9,908 nt of DNA from Campylobacteraceae bacterium (GCA_027031505.1 JALVQH010000293.1:1-9908); one strand, 5' to 3'; positions 1 through 6,968 are shown, numbered from the stretch's first letter. The notes: a model not told the origin generated them from the letters alone. A program made the numbers and translations.

Positions 1-2
1 AA

Positions 3-101
3 ACCCGATGGACCATCCCCGACCGCTGGCACAATCCCCTCCTCTTTTTCTGGGTTGTGGCGCTGTCGCTGACGATTGGTGTTTTTTTGCGGTTTTTCTA
101 A
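3..101 (+). CDS. C-terminal end of an unidentified membrane protein (partial)
   Basis: The window opens inside a reading frame that reads about 32 residues from position 3 to a TAA at 99-101. The fragment contains TIPDRWHNPLLFF followed by a hydrophobic stretch (FFWVVALSLTIGVFL) and ends in RFF. A terminal transmembrane helix with a short basic, aromatic tail is the pattern seen at the C-terminus of many inner-membrane transporters, including CorA-type metal transporters. The fragment is too short to name the family. The other two forward frames lack this membrane-helix pattern. A strong stem-loop begins three bases after the stop, which supports a real gene end here. Confidence 0.5.
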   Translation, partial: TRWTIPDRWHNPLLFFWVVALSLTIGVFLRFF

Positions 102-103
102 AA

Positions 104-124
104 GGGCAGATACAGGATCTGCCC
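104..124 (+). terminator. Stem-loop just after the upstream gene, probable terminator
   Basis: GGGCAGAT at 104-111 pairs perfectly with ATCTGCCC at 117-124 around the loop ACAGG. The stem starts three bases after the preceding stop codon. There is no run of T after it, so it is not a textbook intrinsic terminator. It could instead be a dispersed palindrome, given the heptad repeat 20 bases downstream. Confidence 0.5.
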
Positions 125-143
125 CTATGTTAATCCTGCAAAA

Positions 144-171
144 TTTCTACCCTCTACCCTCTACCTTCTAT
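144..171. repeat. Heptanucleotide repeat array, four units (locus i)
   Basis: Four consecutive 7-base units lie here: TTTCTAC, CCTCTAC, CCTCTAC and CTTCTAT. The two central units are identical and the outer two differ by one to three bases. The array sits in the gap between the upstream gene and ilvE, about 20 bases after a stem-loop. It shares its period with the arrays near 1161, 2921 and 6831. Confidence 0.75.
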
Positions 172-204
172 TGTGTTCCAACCTCTTTGTTACCCAATCT
201 TCGA

Positions 205-210
205 TAGAAT
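205..210 (+). promoter_or_regulatory. Possible -10 element for ilvE (TAGAAT)
   Basis: TAGAAT lies 30 bases before the ilvE start codon. No convincing -35 box is seen at the usual spacing, which is common for sigma-70 promoters of Campylobacterota. The call rests on this hexamer and its position only. Confidence 0.35.
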
Positions 211-240
211 ATCCCCACTTTTTTGCACGGAGCAAATACC

Positions 241-1155
241 ATGAACGAAGCACAATACATCTGGATGGATGGCAAACTGGTTCCCTGGGCGGATGCCAAA
301 GTCCACGTCCTCACCCACACCCTCCACTACGGCAATGCGGTTTTCGAAGGCACTCGCGCCTACCAGACGAGGGACGGACTGGCAATTTTCCGCCTTGACG
401 ACCACACCAAGCGCCTCTACCACTCGGCCAAAATCGTCGCGATTCAACCCAACATCGACTACGAAACGGTACGGCAGGCACACATCGACCTCCTCAAAGC
501 CAACGATTTCAAGCAAAATGTCTATATCCGTCCCCTGATCTACCTCGGATACGGGGTCATGGGGCTCTACCATGTCCATGCGCCGGTGCAGACGATGATC
601 GCCGCCTGGGAATGGGGGGCGTACCTCGGCGACGAGGGGCTCGAAAACGGCATCACCTGCTGCACTTCATCCATCACCCGCAACCCCAACCGCTCGACGT
701 TTGGCAAAGCCAAAGCGGCTGCCAACTATCTCAACAGCCAGATGGCCAAGTATGAAGCCATTGAAAATGGATTTGAAGAAGCACTGATGCTCGATGAAAA
801 CGGCTTCATCGCCGAAGGAACCGGTGAATGCATCTTCGTCGTCCGTGACGGCAAACTCATCAGCCCCCCCAATGACAACTCTCTCGAGTCGATCACCCAG
901 CAAACCGTCCTCGAACTCGCACGCGACTTCGGCATCGCGATCGAACGGCGCAACATCACCCGCGATGAGATCTACATTGCCGATGAAGTGTTCCTCACCG
1001 GCACCGCCGCCGAAGTGACCCCCGTCCGCTCCCTCGACCACCGCACCATCGGTACCGGCAAACGGGGCGAAATGACCCGCCGGCTCCAGTCGGCCTATTT
1101 TGACGTCGTCCACGGACGCGACGAAAAGTACAAGCACTATTTGACGCACATCTGA
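241..1155 (+). CDS. ilvE: Branched-chain amino acid aminotransferase IlvE
   Basis: This 304-aa PLP enzyme (fold type IV) transfers amino groups between glutamate and leucine, isoleucine or valine, the last step of their synthesis, in the cytoplasm. The pyridoxal-binding lysine is K158 in AKAAANYL, matching the AKAGGNYL motif of E. coli IlvE. The family motif EGTGE follows at 192-196, and TGTAAEVTPV at 253-262 is the phosphate-binding segment. An N-terminal HTLHYGNAVFEGTRAY block is also typical. The ATG at 241 is chosen because a GGAG lies about 8 bases upstream and the product starts MNEAQYIWMDG, close to family starts. An in-frame TTG at 223 would add six unsupported residues. The gene stands alone, with a repeat element rather than a tight junction before the next gene. 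The product is complete and all key residues are present. Confidence 0.96.
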   Translation: MNEAQYIWMDGKLVPWADAKVHVLTHTLHYGNAVFEGTRAYQTRDGLAIFRLDDHTKRLYHSAKIVAIQPNIDYETVRQAHIDLLKANDFKQNVYIRPLIYLGYGVMGLYHVHAPVQTMIAAWEWGAYLGDEGLENGITCCTSSITRNPNRSTFGKAKAAANYLNSQMAKYEAIENGFEEALMLDENGFIAEGTGECIFVVRDGKLISPPNDNSLESITQQTVLELARDFGIAIERRNITRDEIYIADEVFLTGTAAEVTPVRSLDHRTIGTGKRGEMTRRLQSAYFDVVHGRDEKYKHYLTHI

Positions 1156-1160
1156 TAGAA

Positions 1161-1249
1161 TTAGGAGTGAGGAATCAGGAGTGAGGAATAAAGGTGTTGC
1201 TTCGCAACACAAACCGAAACTCCTCACTCCTCACCTCTCACTCCTCACT
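1161..1249. repeat. Palindromic heptad-repeat element with a central hairpin (locus ii)
   Basis: The gap between ilvE and the SPFH gene is almost entirely this element. The left arm (1161-1188) has four heptads, TTAGGAG, TGAGGAA, TCAGGAG and TGAGGAA. The right arm (1219-1249) has heptads of the complementary type: ACTCCTC twice, ACCTCTC, then ACTCCTC. Between them GTGTTGC (1194-1200) pairs with GCAACAC (1204-1210) around TTC. The two arms can pair imperfectly, so the whole element can fold into one long hairpin of about 90 bases. It may end ilvE transcription, or it may be a small mobile palindrome. No T-tract follows the central hairpin. Confidence 0.8.
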
Positions 1250-1269
1250 AAAAAATCCAAAGGATTTCC

Positions 1270-2361
1270 ATGCCCGCAGACATGAACGACTATTTCAAGA
1301 AACGCAAGCCCGGCTCAAGTTCCGGTAATACCGACGGTGGAAACACCAACAATTTCGAAAGCCCATTCAACGGCATGGGGGGAGGCAAAACGTTTGGCTT
1401 GTTGATTGTCATCGGGATTCTTCTCGCCCTGTTTGTAATGTTTAAACCCTTTACCATTATCAACTCCGGCGAAGTGGGGATCAAGGTTAATATGGGTAAA
1501 TTTGAGAGCAAGCCGCTTCATGCAGGTTTGCACTTTTTTATCCCGATCATCCAGGAGATCATCCCGGTCAACATCAAATCCCGCATGATCGTTTACTCCA
1601 ACCGAAGCGGCGGAGCCTTCAGCGACCTTCAGCGCAAATCGTACAGCGGTCAGAACTATGAGGGGGGTGTCAAATACAACCCCGCTATTACGGTCAAAGA
1701 CAAACGCAACCTCAACGTCAGTATCGACATCGCCGTTCAATACAAGCTCAAGCCCCAAAGCGCCCCTCAAGTATTTGCCACTATCGGTGCCGGGTGGGAA
1801 GACAAAATCATCAACTCCAAAGTACGCAAAGTCGTCCGCAACGTCCTGGGGCAATTCTCAGCCGAAGAGATGGCCGAAAGGCGGGGTGAGATCAACCAAC
1901 TGATCGAGGCCAACATCCGCAAGGAGGTCGAGCTGCAGCCCGATCAGCCGGTCGAACTCCTCGCTGTCGATCTGCGTAACATCAATCTCCCCGCTCAGGT
2001 GCAGGAACAGATCAATCAGGTGCAAATGGCCAAACAGCAGAAGCAGAAAGCAGAGATCGATGCCAAACGCCGTGCCGCCGAAGCCGAAGGGATCGCCGCC
2101 AAAAACCGAATCGAAGCCCAGGGAGAAGCCGACAAAATCCGCATCAAAGCCGAAGCCCAGGCACGCGCGAACAAGCTGATCTCCGACTCGCTGACCCCCA
2201 AGCTGATCCAGCTTGAGCAGATTAAAACCCAGGCAAAGTTCAATGAAGCACTGCGCGTCAATACCGACGCCCAGATCTTCCTCACCCCCGGCGGCGCCGT
2301 CCCCAATATCTGGGTCGATGCCAAAGAGAAGGCCAGACAAGCCACCGCAACACAGCAATAA
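1270..2361 (+). CDS. SPFH/prohibitin-family membrane protein
   Basis: This 363-aa protein is anchored in the membrane by one N-terminal helix (about residues 41-58, FGLLIVIGILLALFVMF). Before it is a soluble, Gly/Asn/Ser-rich stretch. The SPFH/Band 7 domain spans roughly 60-235, including INSGEVGIKVNMGKF, HAGLHFFIPIIQEI and LNVSIDIAVQYKL. A long Ala/Glu/Lys/Arg-rich coiled coil (about 240-320, with repeated AEAEG, EAQGEADKIRIKAEA and ARANK) follows, as in prohibitins and HflK/HflC, and drives ring-shaped oligomers. Family members scaffold membrane domains and often regulate the FtsH protease; the specific role here is not known. A ribosome site AAAGGA lies 5 bases before the ATG. From memory, a similar protein follows ilvE in Campylobacter jejuni, so the pairing looks conserved despite the repeat element between the two genes. 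Confidence 0.9.
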   Translation: MPADMNDYFKKRKPGSSSGNTDGGNTNNFESPFNGMGGGKTFGLLIVIGILLALFVMFKPFTIINSGEVGIKVNMGKFESKPLHAGLHFFIPIIQEIIPVNIKSRMIVYSNRSGGAFSDLQRKSYSGQNYEGGVKYNPAITVKDKRNLNVSIDIAVQYKLKPQSAPQVFATIGAGWEDKIINSKVRKVVRNVLGQFSAEEMAERRGEINQLIEANIRKEVELQPDQPVELLAVDLRNINLPAQVQEQINQVQMAKQQKQKAEIDAKRRAAEAEGIAAKNRIEAQGEADKIRIKAEAQARANKLISDSLTPKLIQLEQIKTQAKFNEALRVNTDAQIFLTPGGAVPNIWVDAKEKARQATATQQ

Positions 2362-2367
2362 CTGTAT

Positions 2368-2390
2368 CGGGTGCGCAATCGGCACACCCG
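2368..2390 (+). terminator. Weak stem-loop after the SPFH gene
   Basis: CGGGTG (2368-2373) pairs with CACCCG (2385-2390) six bases after the SPFH stop codon. The loop is 11 bases and no T-tract follows. It may slow or end transcription before the NFACT gene, but it could be chance. Confidence 0.3.
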
Positions 2391-2446
2391 TCAGAGAATG
2401 ATGTTTGTCGCCGTGCCCATAATGTCCAGCAGGTTTAAGGTCATTC

Positions 2447-3802
2447 ATGAAACTCCACCATCTCAAAGCGCTTGCGGAGTCGTTTAAAACGCATCAGTAT
2501 ATTGTCCGTGCCCGTCGTGTCGAGGACACTGTCATCGAGCTGGCGCCCTCAAAGGTGTTGAGTTATTTTTTTGACATGACACGGGGGCACAGCATGGTAT
2601 ATACGGCTCCTTCCCAACGTCCGGCACAGGGATACAATGCTCCATTTGATGCATTGCTGCATGCCGAAGTATCTTCTGCCCGGATCGTTGATGCATTTGT
2701 AGTCAATGATGATCGAATCCTGCGCCTCATTCTTGCTCCAAAAAGCGATTACAAACAGCGGCGCATTGCCTTGCAGTTTGAATTTACCGGCAAAAACACC
2801 AACGCCATTCTCCTTGACGAAAGCGAAACCGTCATCGAAGCTCTCCGCCATATCGATGCCCGAAGCTCTTTTCGCATTGTCCGTCCCGGCACAAGACTGA
2901 AGCCGCTGCCTCCACGAACACCATCTACCATCTACCATCCACCATCAGCTGACGAAAGCCTCGCTGAGATTCTCGTCTCAAATTACCAGAAACGTTCTAC
3001 CGAAAAACTCACCCAGTCCAAACACACCAAGCGTACCGCCATCGAGAAACAAATCGTCAAATTTGACAAGCTCCTTGCCGAACTGCCCGACCCGGAAGCG
3101 CTCAGACTTGAGGCAGAATTGCATCAGAATACTGCCAACATTCTCCTTGCCAATCTCCACAGAATCCGCCCCTACGATACCCGTCTGAATACTGTTGATT
3201 TTGAAGGCAACCCCATCTCCATCTCTTTACCACAACATATCCCCGTCAATCGGATGGCCGAGTACTATTTTTCCCGTGCCAGACGGGCCAGGTCGCGAGC
3301 AAAAAATGTCCATATCGAAGCTGAAAACCTCCGAAGCAAAAAGCGTTTTTATATCAATATTCTTCATGCAATCGAACACGCTTCCAATCTGCAGGAACTT
3401 GAGCTTCTTGTCCCCAGACGGGGCAAATCACAGCGTAAAAAAGAGAAACTGCATACAGGGGAGCTGTTCTGGATCGAAGATTACAAAGTAATGGTTGGGC
3501 GCAACGCCAGGGAGAATCAGGCGCTGCTCAAAATTGCAAGAAGCAACGATGTTTGGATGCACACACGCCAGATCCCGGGATCCCACGTAATTATCCGTAC
3601 CGACAAGCAGAATCTGCCCGATTCTGTCCTCGAAGCTGCGGCCAAACTCTGTGTCGATTTTTCTCTCAGACAGCCTGGCGACTATGATGTAGACTACACC
3701 CGACGCAAATTTGTCAAGATTCAGGAGGGCTCCCGTGTCGAGTACGACAAATACCGTACTATTCGGGTACGCAAAGAAGGGGCAGAGGTCGGGGAGCAGT
3801 AG
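2447..3802 (+). CDS. rqcH: NFACT/RqcH-type ribosome quality-control protein (FbpA/DUF814 family)
   Basis: This 451-aa protein has the NFACT architecture. The N-terminal domain spans about 1-170, with the conserved Asp-Arg pair in VVNDDRILRL (D89-R90) that matches the pair needed for tRNA contact in Bacillus RqcH. A helical, coiled-coil middle spans about 180-330. The C-terminal NFACT-R (DUF814) domain contains VGRNARENQALL (350-361), DVWMHTRQIPGSHVII (368-383) and DYTRRKFVKI (416-425). In bacteria, RqcH binds stalled large subunits and adds C-terminal alanine tails that mark the nascent chain for proteolysis. The protein is shorter than Bacillus RqcH (about 570 aa), apparently in the middle region. 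ATG 2447 is preceded by TAAGG at about 6 bases. Residues 159-167 are encoded by a heptad repeat, an unusual insertion near the end of NFACT-N. The family call is firm; tailing activity here is inferred. Confidence 0.88.
   Translation: MKLHHLKALAESFKTHQYIVRARRVEDTVIELAPSKVLSYFFDMTRGHSMVYTAPSQRPAQGYNAPFDALLHAEVSSARIVDAFVVNDDRILRLILAPKSDYKQRRIALQFEFTGKNTNAILLDESETVIEALRHIDARSSFRIVRPGTRLKPLPPRTPSTIYHPPSADESLAEILVSNYQKRSTEKLTQSKHTKRTAIEKQIVKFDKLLAELPDPEALRLEAELHQNTANILLANLHRIRPYDTRLNTVDFEGNPISISLPQHIPVNRMAEYYFSRARRARSRAKNVHIEAENLRSKKRFYINILHAIEHASNLQELELLVPRRGKSQRKKEKLHTGELFWIEDYKVMVGRNARENQALLKIARSNDVWMHTRQIPGSHVIIRTDKQNLPDSVLEAAAKLCVDFSLRQPGDYDVDYTRRKFVKIQEGSRVEYDKYRTIRVRKEGAEVGEQ
2921..2948. 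repeat. Heptad repeat array inside the NFACT coding sequence (locus iii)
   Basis: Four 7-base units run in tandem: CCATCTA twice, then CCATCCA and CCATCAG. They encode residues 159-167 (PSTIYHPPS), a proline-rich linker between the N-terminal domain and the helical middle. Because seven is not a multiple of three, gain or loss of one unit would shift the frame. Confidence 0.75.
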
Positions 3803-3818
3803 TGTGAGGCAGAGTGTC

Positions 3819-3839
3819 GGCAGAAGAAGACATTCTGCC
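3819..3839. terminator. Stem-loop between convergent NFACT gene and rpsU
   Basis: GGCAGAA (3819-3825) pairs perfectly with TTCTGCC (3833-3839) around a 7-base loop. It lies 17 bases after the NFACT stop and 16 bases beyond the rpsU stop on the other strand, where a bidirectional terminator would be expected. Neither side has a long T-run. A second weaker stem (GCCC at 3837-3840 with GGGC at 3846-3849) overlaps it on the rpsU side. Confidence 0.55.
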
Positions 3840-3854
3840 CGAAAGGGGCACCGC

Positions 3855-4067
3855 CTACAGGCGTGCCTCGTAGCGGCGAAGCATGAAGAGCTTCTTGAGG
3901 ATCTTTTTGCGGGTGGCGATCTTCTCTTTTTTGCGCTTCTCGGTTTTGGTCTCGAAGTGCTGGCGGGCGCGAGCCTCGGTGACGATGAGGTTCCGGTCGC
4001 ACTGGCGCTTGAATTTGCGGTACGCGTCTTCAAACGTATCGCGTGAACCGACGATGATTCCCGGCAT
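3855..4067 (-). CDS. rpsU: 30S ribosomal protein S21
   Basis: The 70-aa product begins [20 protein letters not shown] and continues [20 protein letters not shown]. It ends in a very basic helix with [17 protein letters not shown] and LRRYEARL. This is the bS21 pattern: an N-terminal strand, a helix with the RQC...EARARQHFE signature, then an Arg/Lys-rich tail. S21 sits by the anti-Shine-Dalgarno region of 16S rRNA on the small subunit and helps initiation. The internal start at 4067 is preferred over an in-frame ATG at 4127 because it gives the standard MPGI start and length and has a strong purine-rich ribosome site (AGGGGG, about 7 bases upstream). The gene is a single unit: convergent with the NFACT gene and divergent from nnr, with its own TATAAT promoter. 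Confidence 0.95.
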   Translation of the reverse strand: MPGIIVGSRDTFEDAYRKFKRQCDRNLIVTEARARQHFETKTEKRKKEKIATRKKILKKLFMLRRYEARL

Positions 4068-4095
4068 GAAAACACCCCCTTTCTGTCGCAGATTT

Positions 4096-4117
4096 CCTGC
4101 AGGTATCTCGATGCAGG
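4096..4117 (-). promoter_or_regulatory. Hairpin in the rpsU 5' leader
   Basis: CCTGCA at 4096-4101 can pair with TGCAGG at 4112-4117 across a 10-base loop. It falls inside the predicted rpsU leader (about 4129 down to 4068), about 15 bases upstream of the ribosome site. Ribosomal protein leaders often carry autoregulatory structures, but nothing here identifies one. It may be a chance stem. Confidence 0.3.
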
Positions 4118-4135
4118 CAGGCAACAAAGTGGCAT

Positions 4136-4141
4136 ATTATA
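4136..4141 (-). promoter_or_regulatory. Probable -10 element of the rpsU promoter (TATAAT)
   Basis: On the minus strand this is a consensus TATAAT, preceded by an AT-rich TTTTCGC. It lies 68 bases upstream of the rpsU start codon, giving a predicted leader of about 60 bases. No TTGACA-like -35 box is present at 16-18 bases. Confidence 0.65.
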
Positions 4142-4203
4142 GCGAAAATCCCTTAGTGGAAGTTGTAGCGACAATGTGCGGGAGCTTTTAACCCAACTTG
4201 ATA

Positions 4204-4209
4204 TACAAT
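4204..4209 (+). promoter_or_regulatory. Probable -10 element of the nnr-purN-aroK promoter (TACAAT)
   Basis: TACAAT occurs in the context GATATACAAT, 36 bases before the nnr start, leaving room for a short leader with the ribosome site AGGAGG. The segment upstream is not a consensus -35. Its back-to-back position with the rpsU promoter supports a divergent control region between 4068 and 4245. Confidence 0.55.
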
Positions 4210-4245
4210 AGTTTTCGAATCGTTGCTACAAGGAGGAGTCACACG

Positions 4246-5661
4246 ATGCGAAAAGTATTCCAGGATTGTTATGCGATGGATCGTCGGTGTTATGATACGT
4301 ACGGTTTGACCGAAGATATTTTGATGGAACATGCCGCCAAAGGGATCAAAAAGTACATCGAAGCACACTTTCCTGAAGCGCGCTCGATCCTCATCGTCGC
4401 CGGATCGGGCAACAACGGTGCCGACGGGATCACGCTGGCGCGGCAACTGCAATACAATATCCGTAATGTCAAACTCTATCTCCCCTTCGGGGCAAAATCG
4501 CCCATGGCACAGAAACAGCTGAACCGTACGGAGAAACTGGATTATGTCAAAATTGTCGATAGGTTGAGCGAAGCAGACATTGTTCTGGATGCGCTGTTTG
4601 GTGCAGGGCTGAACCGGCCGCTTGACGAAACAGCTCAAAAGCTCATTGAGGAGATGAATGATCTCAACGGTATCAAAATTGCCTGCGATATTCCCTCCGG
4701 GATTGATGTACGTGGAGGTGTTGAGTCGGTGGCATTTGATGCCGACGTTACTGTTACCATGGGTGCTCGCAAAGAGTCCCTCTATGCTGACGGCGTCAAG
4801 GATCTTGTCGGCGAAGTTGTCCGGGTGGATCTCGGGATCCGCTACAGCCAATACACCAAAGATATGCCCGTATCAAGTTATCTGCTTGACCGGGAGGATC
4901 TGGAGCTGCCGACCCGCGAATTTGCCCTCGATACCCACAAAGGAACTTTCGGACACGCGGCGATTCTGTGCGGAGAAAAACCCGGAGCCGGAATCCTCAG
5001 TGCCATGGCAGCGGTACGGTTCGGGGCGGGATTGGTTACACTGGTAGCCAATGAACCGATCAGCCCGCCGCCGTACATCATGACAGCTCCGGAACCCCCT
5101 TTTGGTGTAACGGCACTGGCAGTCGGAATGGGAATGGGGGGTCGTTTTGAGGCAGAGTTTCTCCGTGACCATGTCGTAAAAGGTATAGCCCCCATTGTCG
5201 TGGATGCCGATGCCTTTGGGAACCCTGTCGTCCTCGAGGTGCTTGAGCACAAAGAGCGCACCGTCGTCCTCACCCCCCACCCCCGGGAGTTTATCCGGTT
5301 GTGGCGCCACTGCTTCGATGAAACCGTGACCACCGAAGCGGTGCAGAATGACCGCTTCGGGTACGTACGCCGTTTCGCCGAAGCTTATCCACACGTCACC
5401 CTCCTGCTCAAAGGAGCCAACATGCTCATCGCCAGTGAGGGGAAAATCTACATCAATCCCTACGGAACCAGCCAGCTGGCCAAAGGGGGGAGCGGTGATG
5501 TTCTCAGCGGCTTGATTGTCGCATTGCTGGCGCAGGGGTACAGCGGTATTGATGCTGCGATTCAGGGATCGCTGGCATTGGTCGCCGCAGCGAAAAAATA
5601 TGACGGGGCTGATTATGCGATGCTTCCGACAGATATCATTGAACGGTTGGCGATCCTGTGA
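4246..5661 (+). CDS. nnr: Bifunctional NAD(P)HX epimerase / ADP-dependent NAD(P)HX dehydratase
   Basis: This 471-aa fusion repairs hydrated, inactive NADH and NADPH in the cytoplasm. The N-terminal half (about 1-205) is the YjeF_N epimerase domain. It has the nucleotide loop GSGNNGADG (53-61), a VLDALFGAGL segment, and DIPSGID (148-154) near the catalytic aspartate. The C-terminal half (about 225-471) is the ribokinase-like YjeF_C/CARKD dehydratase. It has HKGTFGHAAILCG, a Gly-rich AVGMGMG segment, LTPHPREF, LLKGAN, and the ADP-binding GTSQLAKGGSGDVLSG (407-422, with D418). The start ATG 4246 has a perfect AGGAGG nine bases upstream; an in-frame TTG at 4198 would place the promoter inside the gene. 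Its last four bases overlap purN, so the two are very likely co-transcribed. The length fits the bifunctional family and no key residue appears lost. Confidence 0.93.
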   Translation: MRKVFQDCYAMDRRCYDTYGLTEDILMEHAAKGIKKYIEAHFPEARSILIVAGSGNNGADGITLARQLQYNIRNVKLYLPFGAKSPMAQKQLNRTEKLDYVKIVDRLSEADIVLDALFGAGLNRPLDETAQKLIEEMNDLNGIKIACDIPSGIDVRGGVESVAFDADVTVTMGARKESLYADGVKDLVGEVVRVDLGIRYSQYTKDMPVSSYLLDREDLELPTREFALDTHKGTFGHAAILCGEKPGAGILSAMAAVRFGAGLVTLVANEPISPPPYIMTAPEPPFGVTALAVGMGMGGRFEAEFLRDHVVKGIAPIVVDADAFGNPVVLEVLEHKERTVVLTPHPREFIRLWRHCFDETVTTEAVQNDRFGYVRRFAEAYPHVTLLLKGANMLIASEGKIYINPYGTSQLAKGGSGDVLSGLIVALLAQGYSGIDAAIQGSLALVAAAKKYDGADYAMLPTDIIERLAIL

Positions 5662-6245
5662 AAAACATTGCAATTCTTTTCAGCGGAGAGGGGACTACTT
5701 TTGCCTATCTTGCCGATCATCTCCCCCTTTACGGGGTTCGTATCTCGGTTGCCCTGACCAACAATCCTGATGCCGGGGGTACGGTTGTCGCCCAGGATCA
5801 TGATATTCCCCTTGAAATTGTGGATCACCGGAGTTTTGTCGATCGTGAAGCGTTTGATACAGAGGTCGTCAGGCGGCTGAAACGGTATGATCCGGATTTG
5901 ACAGTATTGGCAGGTTTTATGCGGATCGTAACACCGGTATTTACCGGGCAGATACGGGCGATCAATCTCCACCCTTCACTCCTGCCCCGTCACAAAGGAC
6001 TTGATGCGATTCGAAGAAGCTGGGAGGATAAGTATGATGAGGGGGGTGTGAGTATTCACTGGGTCAGCAATGAGCTTGACAGCGGGGAGATTTTTCTGCA
6101 AAAGAGCATCAACAAACGGGAACTTTCTCTCGAGGCTTATACGCAGAAAATACGCATCCTTGAGAAAAAAGCGCTTCTTGAAGCCATCCTGCTTGTCTTG
6201 CAAAGTCGTGGGTATCCATCACATTTGGATCAGCATCACGGTTGA
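5658..6245 (+). CDS. purN: Phosphoribosylglycinamide formyltransferase PurN
   Basis: The 195-aa enzyme transfers a formyl group from 10-formyltetrahydrofolate to GAR, the third step of purine synthesis. It opens with the Rossmann-like IAILFSGEGTTFAYL, matching the ILxSGxGTN start of the family. The catalytic triad is present: N103 and H105 in INLHPSLLPRHKG, and D141 in ELDSG. The folate-site segment LAGFMRIVTP is also typical. Translation starts at GTG 5658, inside the nnr stop (GTGA overlap), so translational coupling is likely; no strong separate ribosome site is seen. Asn at the usual second-loop position is replaced by Thr-Phe (GEGTTF where many have G-GTN), a common variation. aroK follows after 53 bases. 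Confidence 0.93.
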   Translation: MKNIAILFSGEGTTFAYLADHLPLYGVRISVALTNNPDAGGTVVAQDHDIPLEIVDHRSFVDREAFDTEVVRRLKRYDPDLTVLAGFMRIVTPVFTGQIRAINLHPSLLPRHKGLDAIRRSWEDKYDEGGVSIHWVSNELDSGEIFLQKSINKRELSLEAYTQKIRILEKKALLEAILLVLQSRGYPSHLDQHHG

Positions 6246-6298
6246 TTTTGTCAACACAAAAACTTGCTGAAAAAAAGAGGCAACACTAAGGAGATATT

Positions 6299-6844
6299 AT
6301 GCCGAAAATACACAGGAAGCATCTGTCAAACAATATTATTCTTATTGGTTTTATGGGTGTCGGCAAAGGGACAACAGCTCGAGCCTTTTCTAATAAATAC
6401 GGCATCTATACCGTCGACACTGATGATTTGATTGAATCGAAAGAAAAAAGAGAGATAAAATACATTTTTGCCCAAAAAGGAGAAAAATACTTTCGGCAAC
6501 TGGAGCAGCAGACGGCCGACTGGATCGAGCGGAGTGTCACCGGGACGTTGATCAGCTGCGGGGGCGGGTTTTATCAGGTCAAAAACCTCAATAAGCTTGG
6601 GACAGTCGTCCTGCTCGATGCGTCGTTTGACTGGATTCACACCCGGCTGAAAACGGCAAAAAACTCGGCCGAAAAACTGGCGAAGCGCCCCTTGTTCCAG
6701 GAGCCGAAAAAGGCGAAAAAGCTCTACAGGGAGCGGGAAGCCGCCTACAAAAAGGTCGCCGATATCGTGGTCAATGTGGAGGGGAAAAGCCGGGAGGAGA
6801 TTTGTGAAGAGATTGCCCGGGAGTGTGGGGTTCGTGATTCGTGA
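6299..6844 (+). CDS. aroK: Shikimate kinase AroK
   Basis: The 181-aa kinase phosphorylates shikimate with ATP in the chorismate pathway to aromatic amino acids. Motifs run in order: P-loop GFMGVGKGT (17-25, with K23), shikimate-binding DTDD (40-43), the conserved arginine in EKYFRQLE (R66), CGGG (87-90), the lid arginine R130 in AKRPLF, and YREREAAYKKVADIVV. G24 stands where the P-loop usually has Ser or Thr after the lysine, with T25 next; it may be a lineage variant. The start is preceded by AAGGAG five bases upstream. The last four residues and the stop are encoded by the first two units of a heptad repeat array, so the C-terminus may have been extended or replaced. It is likely the third gene of the nnr-purN-aroK unit. 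Confidence 0.92.
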   Translation: MPKIHRKHLSNNIILIGFMGVGKGTTARAFSNKYGIYTVDTDDLIESKEKREIKYIFAQKGEKYFRQLEQQTADWIERSVTGTLISCGGGFYQVKNLNKLGTVVLLDASFDWIHTRLKTAKNSAEKLAKRPLFQEPKKAKKLYREREAAYKKVADIVVNVEGKSREEICEEIARECGVRDS

Positions 6845-6861
6845 TTGGTAATTCGTGATTC

Positions 6862-6936
6862 GTAATTCGTGATTGGTTGATGGTTGGTGGTGTGGCACGG
6901 AGCAGGGACTTCAGTCCCGTTATTTGGTGATTGGTG
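6862..6936 (+). repeat. 75-bp direct repeat, first copy
   Basis: This stretch is identical, base for base, to 6969-7043 at an offset of 107. It holds heptads, the spacer GTGGCAC, one GGAG-headed palindrome, and the following heptads. Confidence 0.9.
6899..6919 (+). repeat. Single REP-like palindrome (arm only)
   Basis: A GGAG head is followed by CA and the palindrome GGGACTTCAGTCCC, whose stem closes on a TTCA loop. Unlike the copies at 7006 and 7691, it has no inverted partner; heptads follow directly. It looks like a truncated or duplicated half-element. Confidence 0.7.
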
Positions 6937-6968
6937 ATTGGTAATTCGTGATTCGTGATTCGTAATTG

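Noticed and set aside
223..240. Upstream TTG start for ilvE
   Set aside because: The GGAG ribosome site lies between it and the ATG at 241, and family members start at the latter.
1858..2466. 202-aa minus-strand open frame with Leu/Phe/Gly-rich repeats
   Set aside because: It mirrors the Ala/Glu/Lys-rich coiled coil of the SPFH protein on the other strand.
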